A stretch of DNA of 64,000 nt, taken from contig NZ_CP016450.1 of NCBI RefSeq assembly GCF_001713395.1, forward strand, positions 1,612,001-1,676,000, written 5' to 3'. The position numbers and the translations under genes are program-made. This document shows, in pieces, positions 19,246 through 29,185 of the stretch. Numbering within the stretch: the first letter of the stretch is position 1; every line of letters starts with the position of its first letter. Origin of the DNA: Sinorhizobium sp. RAC02 (GTDB lineage: Bacteria; Pseudomonadota; Alphaproteobacteria; Rhizobiales; Rhizobiaceae). The notes beneath the pieces are model-generated. The model ran no database searches. It saw only the letters and a list, made by a program, of their open reading frames with translations, and had not been told where the DNA came from.

Positions 19246-20370
19246 ATGCAGACGTTCGACATCGCAATCATCGGCGGCGGCATTGCAGGGATTTCGCTCG
19301 CATACTTCCTCAGCCCACACCGTTCCGTCGTCGTGCTGGAGCAGGAACCGGCACTCGGCTATCACAGCACCGGCCGCTCTGCCGCGGAATTCACGCTGCG
19401 TGACAACGCGCCTCTGGTGAATGCGCTTGCCCGCGCCAGCCATGCCTTCCTGGCCACGCCGCCGGAGGGCTTTGCCAGCGTACCTCTTCTTATCCCTCGC
19501 GGCAGTATCCTCTTCGGCACCCATGGCAAGGAGACGCTGGTGCACGAGCGCTTCGAACAGGCCAAGGCGCTCGGCGTTGCCGTGGAATGGCTCGACGAGG
19601 CCGCATTGCTGGCCCGCGCGCCCATTTTGAGCCCCGCCTACACTGCCGCGGCCTATTTCGATCCCGACTATTGGGACATCGAGGTCGACGCCCTGCTGCA
19701 GGCCTATGCCCGCCATGCGCGACGTCACGGCGCACACATTCTGGAAAGCCGCCAGCTTGCCGGCGCCCGGCGCGTCGGCGAGAAATGGCTGATCGAGACG
19801 AACGAGGAGACGATCGCCGCCGGCGTTCTGGTCAATGCGGCGGGCGGCTGGGCGGACACGGTCGCAACCCTTGCCGGCGTCGCCCCCGTGGGAATCGTCC
19901 CGCACCGTCGCACCGCGATCACTGTCGACCTGCCGGAGGGTGTCGAAGCCGGCCGCCTGCCGGAAATCAACGAGATCGAGGAAATCTTCTATTTCAAGCC
20001 GGAAGGCGGCCGCCTGCTCGCCTCGCCAGCCGATGCGACGCCGTGCGAGCCGGCGGACGTGCAGCCGGAAGAACTCGATATCGCCTATGCCGCCCATTAC
20101 GTCGAAGAGGCAACGACGCTCAACGTGCGCCGCGTCTTCAAGAGCTGGGCCGGCATGCGCAGCTTTTCCGCCGATCGCCTGCCGGTCATCGGCCCCGCGC
20201 AGGACCAGCCGAGTTTCTTCTGGCTCGCCGGCCAGGGCGGCTACGGCATTCTCACGTCGCCAGCACTTGGCAGCCTTGCCGCTGCCCTCCTCGCCGGCAG
20301 TCCCGTGCCGGAGCCACTCGCTCGCGAGGGCATCGGGGCTGCAACCTTCAGCCCCGCACGCTTCTCCTGA
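19246..20370 (+). CDS. FAD-dependent amine/D-amino-acid oxidoreductase (DadA/GlpD-like fold)
   Basis: A 374-residue flavoenzyme of the DAO family, likely oxidising a D-amino acid, sarcosine-like or related amine. The N-terminal dinucleotide-binding motif IIGGGIAGIS is intact, followed by GYHSTGRSAAEF, and the C-terminal FAD motif WLAGQGGYGILTSPA is present. ATG at 19246 has AGGGAGG 7 bases upstream; the upstream in-frame ATG at 19201 lacks this. A bidirectional-looking terminator follows. The substrate is not evident. Confidence 0.85.
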   Translation: MQTFDIAIIGGGIAGISLAYFLSPHRSVVVLEQEPALGYHSTGRSAAEFTLRDNAPLVNALARASHAFLATPPEGFASVPLLIPRGSILFGTHGKETLVHERFEQAKALGVAVEWLDEAALLARAPILSPAYTAAAYFDPDYWDIEVDALLQAYARHARRHGAHILESRQLAGARRVGEKWLIETNEETIAAGVLVNAAGGWADTVATLAGVAPVGIVPHRRTAITVDLPEGVEAGRLPEINEIEEIFYFKPEGGRLLASPADATPCEPADVQPEELDIAYAAHYVEEATTLNVRRVFKSWAGMRSFSADRLPVIGPAQDQPSFFWLAGQGGYGILTSPALGSLAAALLAGSPVPEPLAREGIGAATFSPARFS

Positions 20371-20376
20371 AACGAA

Positions 20377-20407
20377 ACGGGCGCCTCAGGGGCGCCCGTT
20401 CTGTTTT
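20377..20407 (+). terminator. intrinsic terminator between convergent genes
   Basis: ACGGGCGCC and GGCGCCCGT form a 9-bp GC-rich stem with a 5-base loop, followed by TCTGTTTT on the plus strand. It ends the FAD oxidoreductase transcript and may also help to stop secDF from the other side. Confidence 0.75.
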
Positions 20408-22932
20408 CACGCTTCCGTTGCCGGCGCGCCCGGCGTGGCGACGGCGCGGTCCTTCCAGTAACGGTTCAGGAAGAGCAGGATCGGGCCGCCGATATAGATC
20501 GACGAGGTCGTCGCGACGATGACGCCGAACAGCATCGGCCAGGCGAACGGCTTGACCGTATCGCCGCCCCAGATCGCCATCGGCAGCAGCGAGACCGCCA
20601 CGGCGACCGAGGTGAAGATGCATCGCATGACCACCTGGTTGATCGACAGGTCGATGAGATCGGAGAACGGCATCGACTTGTACTTGCGCATGTTCTCGCG
20701 CATGCGGTCGTACACCACCACCTTGTCGTTGACCGAATAGCCGATCAGCGTCAGCACGGCGGCGATGGCCGTCAGGTTGAAGTCGATCTGCATCAACGAG
20801 AAGAAGCCGATCATCTTGGTGATGTCCAGGATCAGCGTCGCAATGGCGCCCACGGCGAAGTGCCATTCGAAGCGCCACCAGATGTAGATCAGGATCGCCA
20901 GCATGCCAAGGCCGACGGCCAGGAAGCCGGAGCGGGCAAGCTCCGTGCTGACCGTCGGGCCGACAACTTCCGTGCGCTCGAAGCTCGCATCCGGGATCAC
21001 TTCGGCAACGCCGTCGCGGATCTTCTGGAGGGCCGCGGTCTGCACCTCTTCACCGCCCGGCTGGCGCTGGACGCGCACGAGCACGGACGTGCCCTGGCCG
21101 AATTCCTGCAGCGCCACTTCGCCGAGGTTCAGTCCTTCCATCTTTTCGCGCAGCGGTGCGAGGTTGATCGGCGTCTTGGACGTCGCCTCGACCTGGATGC
21201 CGCCGACGAAGTCGATGCCGTAGTTGAGGCCCGGCGTGAAGAACAGGATGATCGAGCTTATCGAAATGAAGGCCGACATGGCGATTGCGATATAGCGACC
21301 GCGCATGAAGGAGAAGGTCGGGATGCTCCAGACCTGGCCGAACATCGAATGGATGTCGATCTTCTTCATCTTGCGGCGGAGCACCACCTCGCGCATCAGG
21401 AAGCGCACGAAGGTGATCGAGGTGAACATCGAGATCGCCAGACCGATGATCATGGTGATGGCGAAGCCGCGAACCGGGCCCGAGCCGAACATGAAGAGCA
21501 GGATCATGCCGACCATGGTCGTCATGTTGCCGTCGACGATCGTCGCATAGGCCTTGTTGAAGCCGACATCGAGCGCCTTGATGGCCCCCGCCCCCGCCGC
21601 CGTCTCTTCACGGATACGCGCGTTGATGAGGATGTTGGCGTCGACCGCCATGCCGATGCCGAGAATGATACCGGCGATACCGGGAAGGGTAAGCGTGGAG
21701 CCCAGGATGCCGAGCAGGCCGATCGTCAGGATCGTGTGCAGCACGAGGCCGAGATTGGCGATGAGACCCCAGGAGCCGTACAGCACCTGCATCAGCACCA
21801 CGACGGCGGCGAGGCCGGCGAGACCGGTATAGAGGCCCATGCGGATCGAGTCCGAACCGAGGTTCGGGCCGACGGTGCGTTCTTCGATGATGGTAAGCGG
21901 TGCCGGCAGCGCACCGGAGCGCAGCAGCGCCGAAAGAACGGTCGCTTCCTGCGGGTTGAAGTTGCCGGAAATCTGGCCCTGGCCGCCGATGATCGGCTCG
22001 CGGATGACCGGTGCCGTCAGCACTTTGCCGTCGAGAACGATGGCGAAGGGCTTGCCGACATTGGCCTGGGTGATTTCAGCGAACTGCCGTGCGCCGGTGG
22101 AATCGAAGCTGAACGAAACGATCGCCTCGTTCGTGCGCTGATCGAAGCCGGCCTTGGCATCGGCCAAACGGTCGCCGGAGATCGCGACGCGCTCTTCGAC
22201 GGCGTATTTGCCGGGGTCGTTGGCGCCGGGCAGGATCATCACGCCGCGCGGGGCGACGCTGTTCGGGTCCACCGTCTGGTCGACCATGTGGAAGCTCATC
22301 TGCGCGGTCGAACCGAGCAGCTGGCGCAGGCGCGTCGGATCCTGAAGACCCGGCAGCTGCACGAGGATGCGATCGCCGCCGACGCGCTGGATAAGCGGTT
22401 CGGCCACGCCGACCTGGTCGACGCGGCGGCGGATGATTTCAAGGCTCTGCTCGACGGCAGCCGACATGCGTTCGTTGACGCCGGCTTCCGTCAGCGTGAC
22501 GTTGATCACGAGACCGCTGGTGGCGACGTCGATATCCGAGGAGCCGCCGCTGAAGCCGAGCGTGGTGGTCGGTGTCGCGAGCTTGCGCACCTCCGGCAGA
22601 ACCTTGTCGAGTGCGGCCTGGTCGGGGAGCGTGACCGTCAGCGTCGTACCGGCAAGGCGCGCCGCCGAGGCGCGTTGGCCGGCCGTGCGCAGGATGGCGC
22701 GCGTGTCGTTGAGCAGCGAATCCATGCGCGCCTTGCGCAGTGCTGCGGAATCTACCTCGAGCACGAGGTGCGAACCACCCTTCAGGTCGAGACCGAGGGT
22801 GACCGGGTTGGCGGGCAGGTAGCGCCCGTATTTCGCCTGCTGCTCAGGCGTAAGCACGTTGGGCACCGCCGCAAACATCCCGAAAAGGATGATGATGGCG
22901 GAGACAAACAATGCCCATTTGGAGGTTTTCAT
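20407..22932 (-). CDS. secDF: protein translocase SecD-SecF fusion
   Basis: The 841-residue protein joins SecD and SecF, the proton-driven factors that pull secreted proteins across the SecYEG channel. The SecD half (about 1-510) has the first membrane segment, the large periplasmic domain (LGLDLKGGSHLVLEVD, then RRRVDQVGV and VQLPGL) and six-helix block with DANILINARIREE. The SecF half (about 530-841) has GLNYGIDFVGG and the IGYSVNDKVVVYDRMREN motif. Fusion is usual in rhizobia. ATG at 22932 (MKTSKWALF) is preferred over a GTG four codons upstream. Confidence 0.95.
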   Translation of the reverse strand: MKTSKWALFVSAIIILFGMFAAVPNVLTPEQQAKYGRYLPANPVTLGLDLKGGSHLVLEVDSAALRKARMDSLLNDTRAILRTAGQRASAARLAGTTLTVTLPDQAALDKVLPEVRKLATPTTTLGFSGGSSDIDVATSGLVINVTLTEAGVNERMSAAVEQSLEIIRRRVDQVGVAEPLIQRVGGDRILVQLPGLQDPTRLRQLLGSTAQMSFHMVDQTVDPNSVAPRGVMILPGANDPGKYAVEERVAISGDRLADAKAGFDQRTNEAIVSFSFDSTGARQFAEITQANVGKPFAIVLDGKVLTAPVIREPIIGGQGQISGNFNPQEATVLSALLRSGALPAPLTIIEERTVGPNLGSDSIRMGLYTGLAGLAAVVVLMQVLYGSWGLIANLGLVLHTILTIGLLGILGSTLTLPGIAGIILGIGMAVDANILINARIREETAAGAGAIKALDVGFNKAYATIVDGNMTTMVGMILLFMFGSGPVRGFAITMIIGLAISMFTSITFVRFLMREVVLRRKMKKIDIHSMFGQVWSIPTFSFMRGRYIAIAMSAFISISSIILFFTPGLNYGIDFVGGIQVEATSKTPINLAPLREKMEGLNLGEVALQEFGQGTSVLVRVQRQPGGEEVQTAALQKIRDGVAEVIPDASFERTEVVGPTVSTELARSGFLAVGLGMLAILIYIWWRFEWHFAVGAIATLILDITKMIGFFSLMQIDFNLTAIAAVLTLIGYSVNDKVVVYDRMRENMRKYKSMPFSDLIDLSINQVVMRCIFTSVAVAVSLLPMAIWGGDTVKPFAWPMLFGVIVATTSSIYIGGPILLFLNRYWKDRAVATPGAPATEA

Positions 22933-23036
22933 GGGATGTTCCACTTAACTGCCGGAAAGGCGCGACAGGTTTGCCAGCGCCGTCCGTGGGATCGGAATTT
23001 CTGTTCGATGGCGCGGCGCCGAAGCGCCACAAGGCC

Positions 23037-23426
23037 TCAGGCAACAAGAGCCGGAGGCGCGCGGCTGCGGAAGGATGCCGGGCCGGACAGCACCGGCGCC
23101 ACATCATCGGCAGCAGAAAAAGCCTCGGCCAAGGCGGTTTCAAAGGGGTAAAGCAGCGCGCCGGCGCCTGCAACAAGCGCCTTGCCGCCGGAATCACCTT
23201 CCGGCAGGCCGGCCTTCGCCTTGGCGGTTCGCCGCTCGGCATGGCCGCTTGCCGGGAACCATAGATCGTCGGCTGTAGACAGCGGTGACGGCGCAACGCC
23301 GCCTTCGGCGGCCGCACGGTCCGGGTGGCCGGCCGGGCGCGTCGTGTCCGGCAGGGAGAATTGCGAAAGGAACAGGGTAACGAGCAGCACAAGGAAGCCG
23401 ACGGGTGCAAAACCCCGCTCCCACAT
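23037..23426 (-). CDS. hypothetical protein with one N-terminal membrane segment
   Basis: From ATG 23426 the protein has 129 residues: MWERG, a strongly hydrophobic stretch (about residues 7-25), then a Pro/Ala-rich, probably periplasmic region with no recognised domain. GAGG lies 5 bases before this ATG, which is why I prefer it over ATGs at 23456 and 23450. It lies 104 bases upstream of secDF on the same strand, so it could be co-transcribed with it. It is not YajC by sequence. Confidence 0.5.
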   Translation of the reverse strand: MWERGFAPVGFLVLLVTLFLSQFSLPDTTRPAGHPDRAAAEGGVAPSPLSTADDLWFPASGHAERRTAKAKAGLPEGDSGGKALVAGAGALLYPFETALAEAFSAADDVAPVLSGPASFRSRAPPALVA

Positions 23427-23596
23427 GCTCGCCTCTTTCCCGGTCCTCATCGTCATGCCTGTCCGTTTTGCGAAGGCGGAGCGCCACGCGAAGCAGTCTT
23501 CGCGGCGGTGCAGATGGTGCGCCAAGAACCACTTACCGCCCGGCGAGTCAAGTTCCGGGCGGCAATGCCCGCCTAGGGAGCCAAACGTTTCAGCCC

Positions 23597-26500
23597 TCAC
23601 AATTCATGCAGCGTGACGTCCGGGCAAGCTTCCAGCGCCAGATCGCGCAGGTGCTGGTGGTGCGTCAGGTAGATCACCTGCCCGCCCTTCGCCATCTCGC
23701 CCATCACGCGCAGCGCATTCAGCGCGCGGCGATCGTCGAAAGTCTCCATGATGTCGTCGGCAATGAAGGGCGCGATCTCGCGGCTCGCGGCAATCTCATG
23801 ATAGCCGGCGACGCGCAGCGCCAGATAGAGCTGGAAGCGCGTGCCCTTGGAAAGGTCCTTGGCGAGCTTCGAGCCACCGGAGGCGGCATTGACGACGAGA
23901 TACTCGCCGTCCTTTTCCAGCATCGTCGAAAGCCCGGCATATTCGCCACCGGTAATATCGCGGAACGTTTTTGAGGCCCGCTCCATCATGGCGCTGCGGT
24001 GGCGCTCGCGGTAGAGCCGCAACGCCTGCTCCGCGGCCAGGATGCCGGCGCGCGTCGCCAGATACCGTCGCGACTTTTCCGCAAGCTCGATCAGCGCCGT
24101 GCGCCGCCGCTCCTCCAGCACCGCCGCCTCATCGCTGCCGGCGACCCGCGACAGGGCCTCCTGTGCCCGCGCCCGCGCCAGATGCTGCTCCTCGACCGCG
24201 CGGTCGAGGCCTTCGAGCTGCGTCGAAAGATCCGCCCTCTCCGCCGCCAGCTGGTCGTCGTCAACCGCCGAAAGCAGCGCCTCGGCCTCCTCGACCGTTT
24301 CGGTGCGCATCTGCTGCACCAGATCGCGCGCCGCATCCTCGATGCGCCCGCGAACATCATCGCGCTTGCGATAGGCTTCAAGCAGGAGATCGGCGTCCGC
24401 GAGGCTGTCGCAACCGAGGAAGGTGAAGATTTCCGCAAGCCGTGACGTCAGGACGGCGCGGCGCTCGTCCAGCCCCCTCTCCTCCTCTTCAAGCCGCACC
24501 AATGTCTTATCGATCGCCTCCCGCCGTTCGCGGACGATCTTGGCGGCGGCAAGCCGCAGGGCAAGGCCGGCAACGGTGGACAGCGGGTCGTCCGCTTGGA
24601 ACGGCTCGGAAAGCCGTTCGGCAAGACGACGTGCATGACTGCCGTATTCCTGCTGGTCACGGCGCATTCCGGCGATGCGATGGTCGAAGTCTCGCCGCCG
24701 CTCGACATTCTGGGCAAGCGTCTGCAAGGTCGGAAGAAGCGAGGGGAGGCGCTCCGGCTCGGCGGGTGCCTTCTCGGTTGCAAGCCAGCTGCCGGCAATC
24801 GCGTCGTTCCAGGCCTCCTGCCACGTTGCGAGCGCCGAGGCAGCCTCCTCTGCCGCCTTCCGGCGCATGTCCACATCCGCCTGCGCACGTGCCAGATGCT
24901 CGGCAGCAGCAAGCCGCTGCGTACGCGCCGCTTTCAAAGCCTCCAGACGATCCTCGGCGACGAACAATGTTTCGTCGAGCGTCGCATCCCCGTCGGGCTT
25001 GCTGTCAAGGAGCGCGTGGAGCCGGGCGAACAAGGTGCCTGCCTCCGTCTCGACCAGATCGGCTTCGATCTTCTGCTGCGCAACGCCGCCGAGCTTCTCC
25101 AGCGTCATCGACCGCCGCTCAAGCCAGCCGCTCATCTCCGCAAGTGACGTTTCTTCAGGCAACCCCATGGAACTGGCGAGCGATGACACCTCTGCATCGA
25201 TTTCCGCCCTGACCTGCTCCAGCCGCGCGACGTCGGCACCCAGTGCATGAACGCGCGCGATGCCCTCTACCAGGCTGCGTTCAAGGATACGCATCTCCGA
25301 AAGGCGATCGGCATTGCGAAGGAGGACATCTCTGGCATGGTCATCCCGACGCATGCTCTCCTCGAAAATCTCCGCCGTCCCTCGATCAAGCTGTGCCAGA
25401 TGCGACTGCCATTTCAACTCACGCTCCGAGCGCAGTTGCCCAGCGGCATCCTGCCCAACCACACCGGTCTCCTGTTGAAGAGCCGTCAGCATGGTTTTGC
25501 TGGACGTGGCATCAAGCTCAAGTGCCGCGGCCTGTTCCTTCTGCCGATGCAAGGCCTCGGCGGCCGCGTCATACCGCTTGCGCAGAGTTTCCAGTTCCGC
25601 CGCTGCCGGGACTGACAGGCCTTCCAGCGTCGCCGCCGTACCGGACCAGGGCGCAAGCCGCGCCATCGCGCCGTCCGCCTCCTGCCGTGCAAGAGCGACG
25701 AGGCGGCGGGCTTCGCGCATGCGTGCCAGGAGATCGCCGGAACGGGCGGCGCGCAAGACCGCGCCGAGAGTGGATAGAAGCGCCTCTTCCTTGTCCGCAT
25801 CCTCGTCCAAAGCCGAACCGGCCTTGCTGCCGGTTGTAGCCAGCACCTTCTCCGCCTCGGCATGCTCCCGACGTGCGGCTTCGGAGCGTTCGGCAAGGGC
25901 CGTTCGCCGCGACAGGAGGGCCGCGAGCTTTTCGCCGAGACCGGGCGGCAGCAGGGTTTCCGCGGGATCGGCATCGGGCGAAAGGCCGAGCGCGACGATG
26001 CCCGCGCCGATCGTCGCGACGACGCGGTCGCGCTCCGCCTCGCGGGAGGACAGGTCCATCGCCGCCGTCCGGAAGCGGGCTTCGAGAGCGGAGCCGGTAA
26101 GGGCTGCAATGTCCGCCTCGGCGGCGAGGACTGCGTCGTCTTCGGAAAGCGCCGCACGCTCCCCGACATGGCGTTCACGCTCGGCTTCGACGCGCGCGGC
26201 TCGTGCCGCGATTTCGGCCTCCTCGCGCGCCAGTTCGCCAGTGAGAGACCGCCAGGTCGCTGGCGGGGAATCGCCCAGATCGAAGGCCCCGAGTTCCGCC
26301 CGCAGGGCGCGCAAGCGACGGAGATAGGGCAGCGCGGAGAGGCTGCGCTCCACCTGCGCGAGGGCAGTGCGCATGCCGGAACGGGCGGCGGTCACCTCCT
26401 CATGTCGATGGGCGGCGGCGTCGCGTTCGCGCACCAGAATGCCGTAGTCCCGGGCCGCCACGTCCAAGACCTTGCGCTCCGCTGCCAGCGCCTCGATCTC

Positions 26501-27067
26501 GGCCTTCAGCGTCGAGAGCCCGTGTTTACGCCCGGAGGGGCGATAGAATTCGTCCGCTTCCAATTTCAGCGCGGCAAGCCCCGTAGCCATGTCCGAAAGG
26601 CCGGAGCTGGCGGAAAACAGCATCGAGCCGAGTTCGCCCTCACTCTTCAGGATGTCCTCTCCGCCCTTTTCGATGCTCTCGTCATCCAGCGAGAACATGG
26701 TGCGGTAGGCGTTGCGGTCCATGCCGCCGAGCACGGAGGCGAAAAGCGTATCCGGTAACGGCCGGTCATCGACGGATACGAGCGAGGCCTGGTTGCGTTT
26801 GAGGCGATAGGCGTCGTGGCGCTCACCGCCGATGGAAAGCCGGCCGCCGACGCGCATCAGCGAGTAGGGGTGCAGAAAGCCGTAGGCACTCGATTTCTCG
26901 ATACCAAAGAGCAGGTCGAGATAGGCGGAGAACAGGGTGGATTTGCCGGCCTCGTTGGGGCCGTGCACGAGGTGGAAATCCGGTTTTCCCAGCCGCACCG
27001 GGCCGAAATCGAGACTGCGATCGGTGAATTTTCCATAGCGGACGAGGTCGAGGCGATCGAGGCGCAT
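23597..27067 (-). CDS. YhaN-like AAA ATPase (SMC/Rad50-type DNA repair protein)
   Basis: A 1156-residue ATPase of the Rad50/SbcC class. The N-terminal Walker A is GPNEAGKST near residue 35, long coiled-coil-like stretches rich in Ala, Glu, Arg and Leu occupy the middle, and the C-terminal lobe has the LSKGTRFQLYLALRVA signature-type segment followed by the Walker B-type APFIADDIMETFDD. It is 5 bases downstream of the phosphoesterase gene, the classic Mre11-Rad50 (SbcD-SbcC, YhaO-YhaN) arrangement, so the two probably form a nuclease-ATPase complex acting on DNA ends or secondary structures. Confidence 0.88.
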   Translation of the reverse strand: MRLDRLDLVRYGKFTDRSLDFGPVRLGKPDFHLVHGPNEAGKSTLFSAYLDLLFGIEKSSAYGFLHPYSLMRVGGRLSIGGERHDAYRLKRNQASLVSVDDRPLPDTLFASVLGGMDRNAYRTMFSLDDESIEKGGEDILKSEGELGSMLFSASSGLSDMATGLAALKLEADEFYRPSGRKHGLSTLKAEIEALAAERKVLDVAARDYGILVRERDAAAHRHEEVTAARSGMRTALAQVERSLSALPYLRRLRALRAELGAFDLGDSPPATWRSLTGELAREEAEIAARAARVEAERERHVGERAALSEDDAVLAAEADIAALTGSALEARFRTAAMDLSSREAERDRVVATIGAGIVALGLSPDADPAETLLPPGLGEKLAALLSRRTALAERSEAARREHAEAEKVLATTGSKAGSALDEDADKEEALLSTLGAVLRAARSGDLLARMREARRLVALARQEADGAMARLAPWSGTAATLEGLSVPAAAELETLRKRYDAAAEALHRQKEQAAALELDATSSKTMLTALQQETGVVGQDAAGQLRSERELKWQSHLAQLDRGTAEIFEESMRRDDHARDVLLRNADRLSEMRILERSLVEGIARVHALGADVARLEQVRAEIDAEVSSLASSMGLPEETSLAEMSGWLERRSMTLEKLGGVAQQKIEADLVETEAGTLFARLHALLDSKPDGDATLDETLFVAEDRLEALKAARTQRLAAAEHLARAQADVDMRRKAAEEAASALATWQEAWNDAIAGSWLATEKAPAEPERLPSLLPTLQTLAQNVERRRDFDHRIAGMRRDQQEYGSHARRLAERLSEPFQADDPLSTVAGLALRLAAAKIVRERREAIDKTLVRLEEEERGLDERRAVLTSRLAEIFTFLGCDSLADADLLLEAYRKRDDVRGRIEDAARDLVQQMRTETVEEAEALLSAVDDDQLAAERADLSTQLEGLDRAVEEQHLARARAQEALSRVAGSDEAAVLEERRRTALIELAEKSRRYLATRAGILAAEQALRLYRERHRSAMMERASKTFRDITGGEYAGLSTMLEKDGEYLVVNAASGGSKLAKDLSKGTRFQLYLALRVAGYHEIAASREIAPFIADDIMETFDDRRALNALRVMGEMAKGGQVIYLTHHQHLRDLALEACPDVTLHEL

Positions 27068-27072
27068 GGCGT

Positions 27073-28341
27073 CTACGTCCTCTCGCCGTCGCCGCCAAGG
27101 CGGGCAAGCACGGCATCGGAACCCTGAAGGGCGAGTTCAGAGAGCAACGCTTCCTCCGCCATTTCATCAGCTGCCAGCAGGCTGCGCGCCTCCTTTGGCA
27201 GTTGACGCAGAAGGTCGGTCACGGTCTCGCGCAGTTCCTCGCGAAATGCGTGGCTCCGCACCACATCCTCATGCATCAGGCGCGAAAGTTCGGTGACCGG
27301 CCCTGCATCGACATTGCTCGCTACCAGCGGCAGGGACACGGCAAGTTCCACCGCCTCCATCCAGCATTCGCCAAGCGAGGCGGCGAGGTTTTGCAACTCG
27401 CCCAGCAACAGATCCTCATCGCGGCGTAGGCGCCAGGCGAGCGGCGTGGCGCCGGTCAGGAGTAGGCGTGCCACCAGATGCGCGCTGGCAGCCGCTTCCC
27501 TCGCCCGCGCCAGAACGGTCTCGGCACGGTCGAGCATGCCGCGCCAGTCGTCGATACCGGCAAGATCCAACGTCAATCGCTCGAACACGGCGACGGCAAC
27601 ACCGCGCTCCTCGCAGGTGATCGTGCCGTCTTCCGCGATGGTCGCAAGCGTTATGCCCTTCGGTCCACCCTCATTGATGTCACGGCCCTGCGGATTGCCG
27701 GGCATGACGATCCACGGCTTTTCCAGGTGCACGCGGCGCTGGTGGATATGGCCGAGCGCCCAGTAGTCGAACCCGTGGGCGGAGAGGTCGGCGATGCTCG
27801 TGGGCGCATAGGGATCGTGGCTGCTCGCGCCCGCAAGGCTGGTGTGCATGAGGCCGATGTTGACGGCATCCGCCACCGGCCCGCGATAGGTCGGCAGCAG
27901 CGAGGTGGGCGCATGTGGCTGGGCGAAGCTGACGCCGTGGATGTGAATCTCCCGGCCGTTGTCGAGTGCGCCCGCTCTCACCGGTTTGCCGCGACCGTCG
28001 AAGACGTGCACGTTCGGTGGAAAGGTCAGTTCGCGGGTGATCTGCGACTGTGCATCGTGGTTGCCGCGAATGAGGTAGACGCGAATGCCGGCCGCCTCCA
28101 GCCGGCGCATCTGGCCCATCAGGAAGAGCGCCGTCGCCATCGAGGTCTGCGAGCCATCATAAAGGTCGCCGGCGATGATGACGGCGTCGACCTCCTCCGA
28201 AATGGCGAGATCAACGATGCGCTCCAGCGCCTTGCGCGTCGCGCCGCGCACGAGATCGCCGAGTTCGGCGTTGCGCAAAGCGAGCGAGGTGAGCGGCGAA
28301 TCAAGGTGCAGGTCTGCGGTGTGGATGAAGCGGAAAGGCAT
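27073..28341 (-). CDS. YhaO/SbcD-like DNA repair exonuclease
   Basis: A 422-residue calcineurin-fold metallophosphoesterase of the Mre11 class. All metal motifs are seen: HTADLHLDSP, IAGDLYDGS, RGNHDAQS, LMHTSLAG and ALGHIHQR. The last ~150 residues form the extension that contacts the ATPase partner in this family. It is the first gene of the pair with the YhaN-like ATPase and is separated by 229 bases from the divergent MarR gene. Confidence 0.9.
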   Translation of the reverse strand: MPFRFIHTADLHLDSPLTSLALRNAELGDLVRGATRKALERIVDLAISEEVDAVIIAGDLYDGSQTSMATALFLMGQMRRLEAAGIRVYLIRGNHDAQSQITRELTFPPNVHVFDGRGKPVRAGALDNGREIHIHGVSFAQPHAPTSLLPTYRGPVADAVNIGLMHTSLAGASSHDPYAPTSIADLSAHGFDYWALGHIHQRRVHLEKPWIVMPGNPQGRDINEGGPKGITLATIAEDGTITCEERGVAVAVFERLTLDLAGIDDWRGMLDRAETVLARAREAAASAHLVARLLLTGATPLAWRLRRDEDLLLGELQNLAASLGECWMEAVELAVSLPLVASNVDAGPVTELSRLMHEDVVRSHAFREELRETVTDLLRQLPKEARSLLAADEMAEEALLSELALQGSDAVLARLGGDGERT

Positions 28342-28534
28342 GGCCGGACAATCACCTCAGCCCTCCCGCCGGTCAATGCTTGCAGTAATGTCCGCCGGGT
28401 TATGCAGGAAAGAAATCGATCCCCCCTGAAAAGGCCGGAGAAGAAACAGGAAAAAAGCCCGTTGCCTGACCGTTCGCATTTACACGCATCGTTCAATATC
28501 TATGATCAAATTATCTGAAAACCTTCACAATCAT

Positions 28535-28563
28535 TTGACATGGTCCCTCATAATACCTATATT
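28535..28563 (+). promoter_or_regulatory. near-consensus promoter directly before the MarR gene
   Basis: TTGACA (28535-28540) and TATATT (28558-28563) are 17 bases apart. A start site about 7 bases after the -10 box would fall on or beside the ATG at 28571, implying a leaderless transcript if that start codon is right. Confidence 0.65.
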
Positions 28564-28570
28564 TCCCCTC

Positions 28571-29065
28571 ATGAGTAGCACGATAGAAATCTCCCAGGGC
28601 ATGTTTAAACTCTACCATCAAGTCAGCCGCCTGGTGAACGAGTGCATGATGGACGAAGGTGTATCGCTCGCCCGCAGCAAGTTCCTGCTTCTTCTGGAAT
28701 GTCAGGGCCCGCAGCGGTCGACGGATATTGCCTGCGCACTTGGTTTCGCCCCCCGCACGGTGACGGAAGCGATCGATGGTCTCGAGCGTGACAAGTTGGT
28801 CAAGCGCGAGCCGGATCCGAAAGACCGTCGCGCCAAGATCGTTTCGATTACGGATACCGGCCGGACGGTGATCTCCGCCGCCCAGCAGCCTCAGCACAAA
28901 ATGATCGAGGCGATCTTCAACGTCCTCACCGAGGAACAGAAGCAGCAGCTCAAGGGCATTATCGGCTGTCTCAGCGAGAAGACAGACGCGCTGCAGCGGG
29001 AAAGAGACAAGACCGAAGGTGGTGCCGACGCGGCGCCCGTTCGCCCTTTGCAAGCCGTCGGCTAA
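28571..29065 (+). CDS. MarR family transcriptional regulator
   Basis: A 164-residue regulator with a winged helix-turn-helix: the segment RSTDIACALGFAPRTVTEAIDGLERDKLV is the HTH and KREPDPKDRRAKIVSIT is the wing. There is no Shine-Dalgarno before ATG 28571. An in-frame ATG at 28601 (MFKLYHQ) also lacks a well-placed site, and starts further upstream overlap the promoter. The C-terminal tail is low-complexity. Divergent from the YhaO gene; ligand and targets unknown, with autoregulation likely for this family. Confidence 0.88.
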   Translation: MSSTIEISQGMFKLYHQVSRLVNECMMDEGVSLARSKFLLLLECQGPQRSTDIACALGFAPRTVTEAIDGLERDKLVKREPDPKDRRAKIVSITDTGRTVISAAQQPQHKMIEAIFNVLTEEQKQQLKGIIGCLSEKTDALQRERDKTEGGADAAPVRPLQAVG

Positions 29066-29087
29066 GCCCGCCGACACCATGAATGAC

Positions 29088-29119
29088 AAAAGGCCGGGAT
29101 CGCGAGATCCCGGCCTTTT
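29088..29119 (+). terminator. intrinsic terminator
   Basis: A perfect 14-bp stem, AAAAGGCCGGGATC with its complement, closes a GCGA loop and ends in TTTT on either strand. It lies just after the MarR gene and 67 bases beyond the stop of the convergent esterase gene, so it can serve both. Confidence 0.9.
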
Positions 29120-29185
29120 CAGTTTGGCAATGTGCCAGATGCAGTGTCTCCCCCAAGAGGAAGAGACGCCGCGCTCCGGTGTTCA

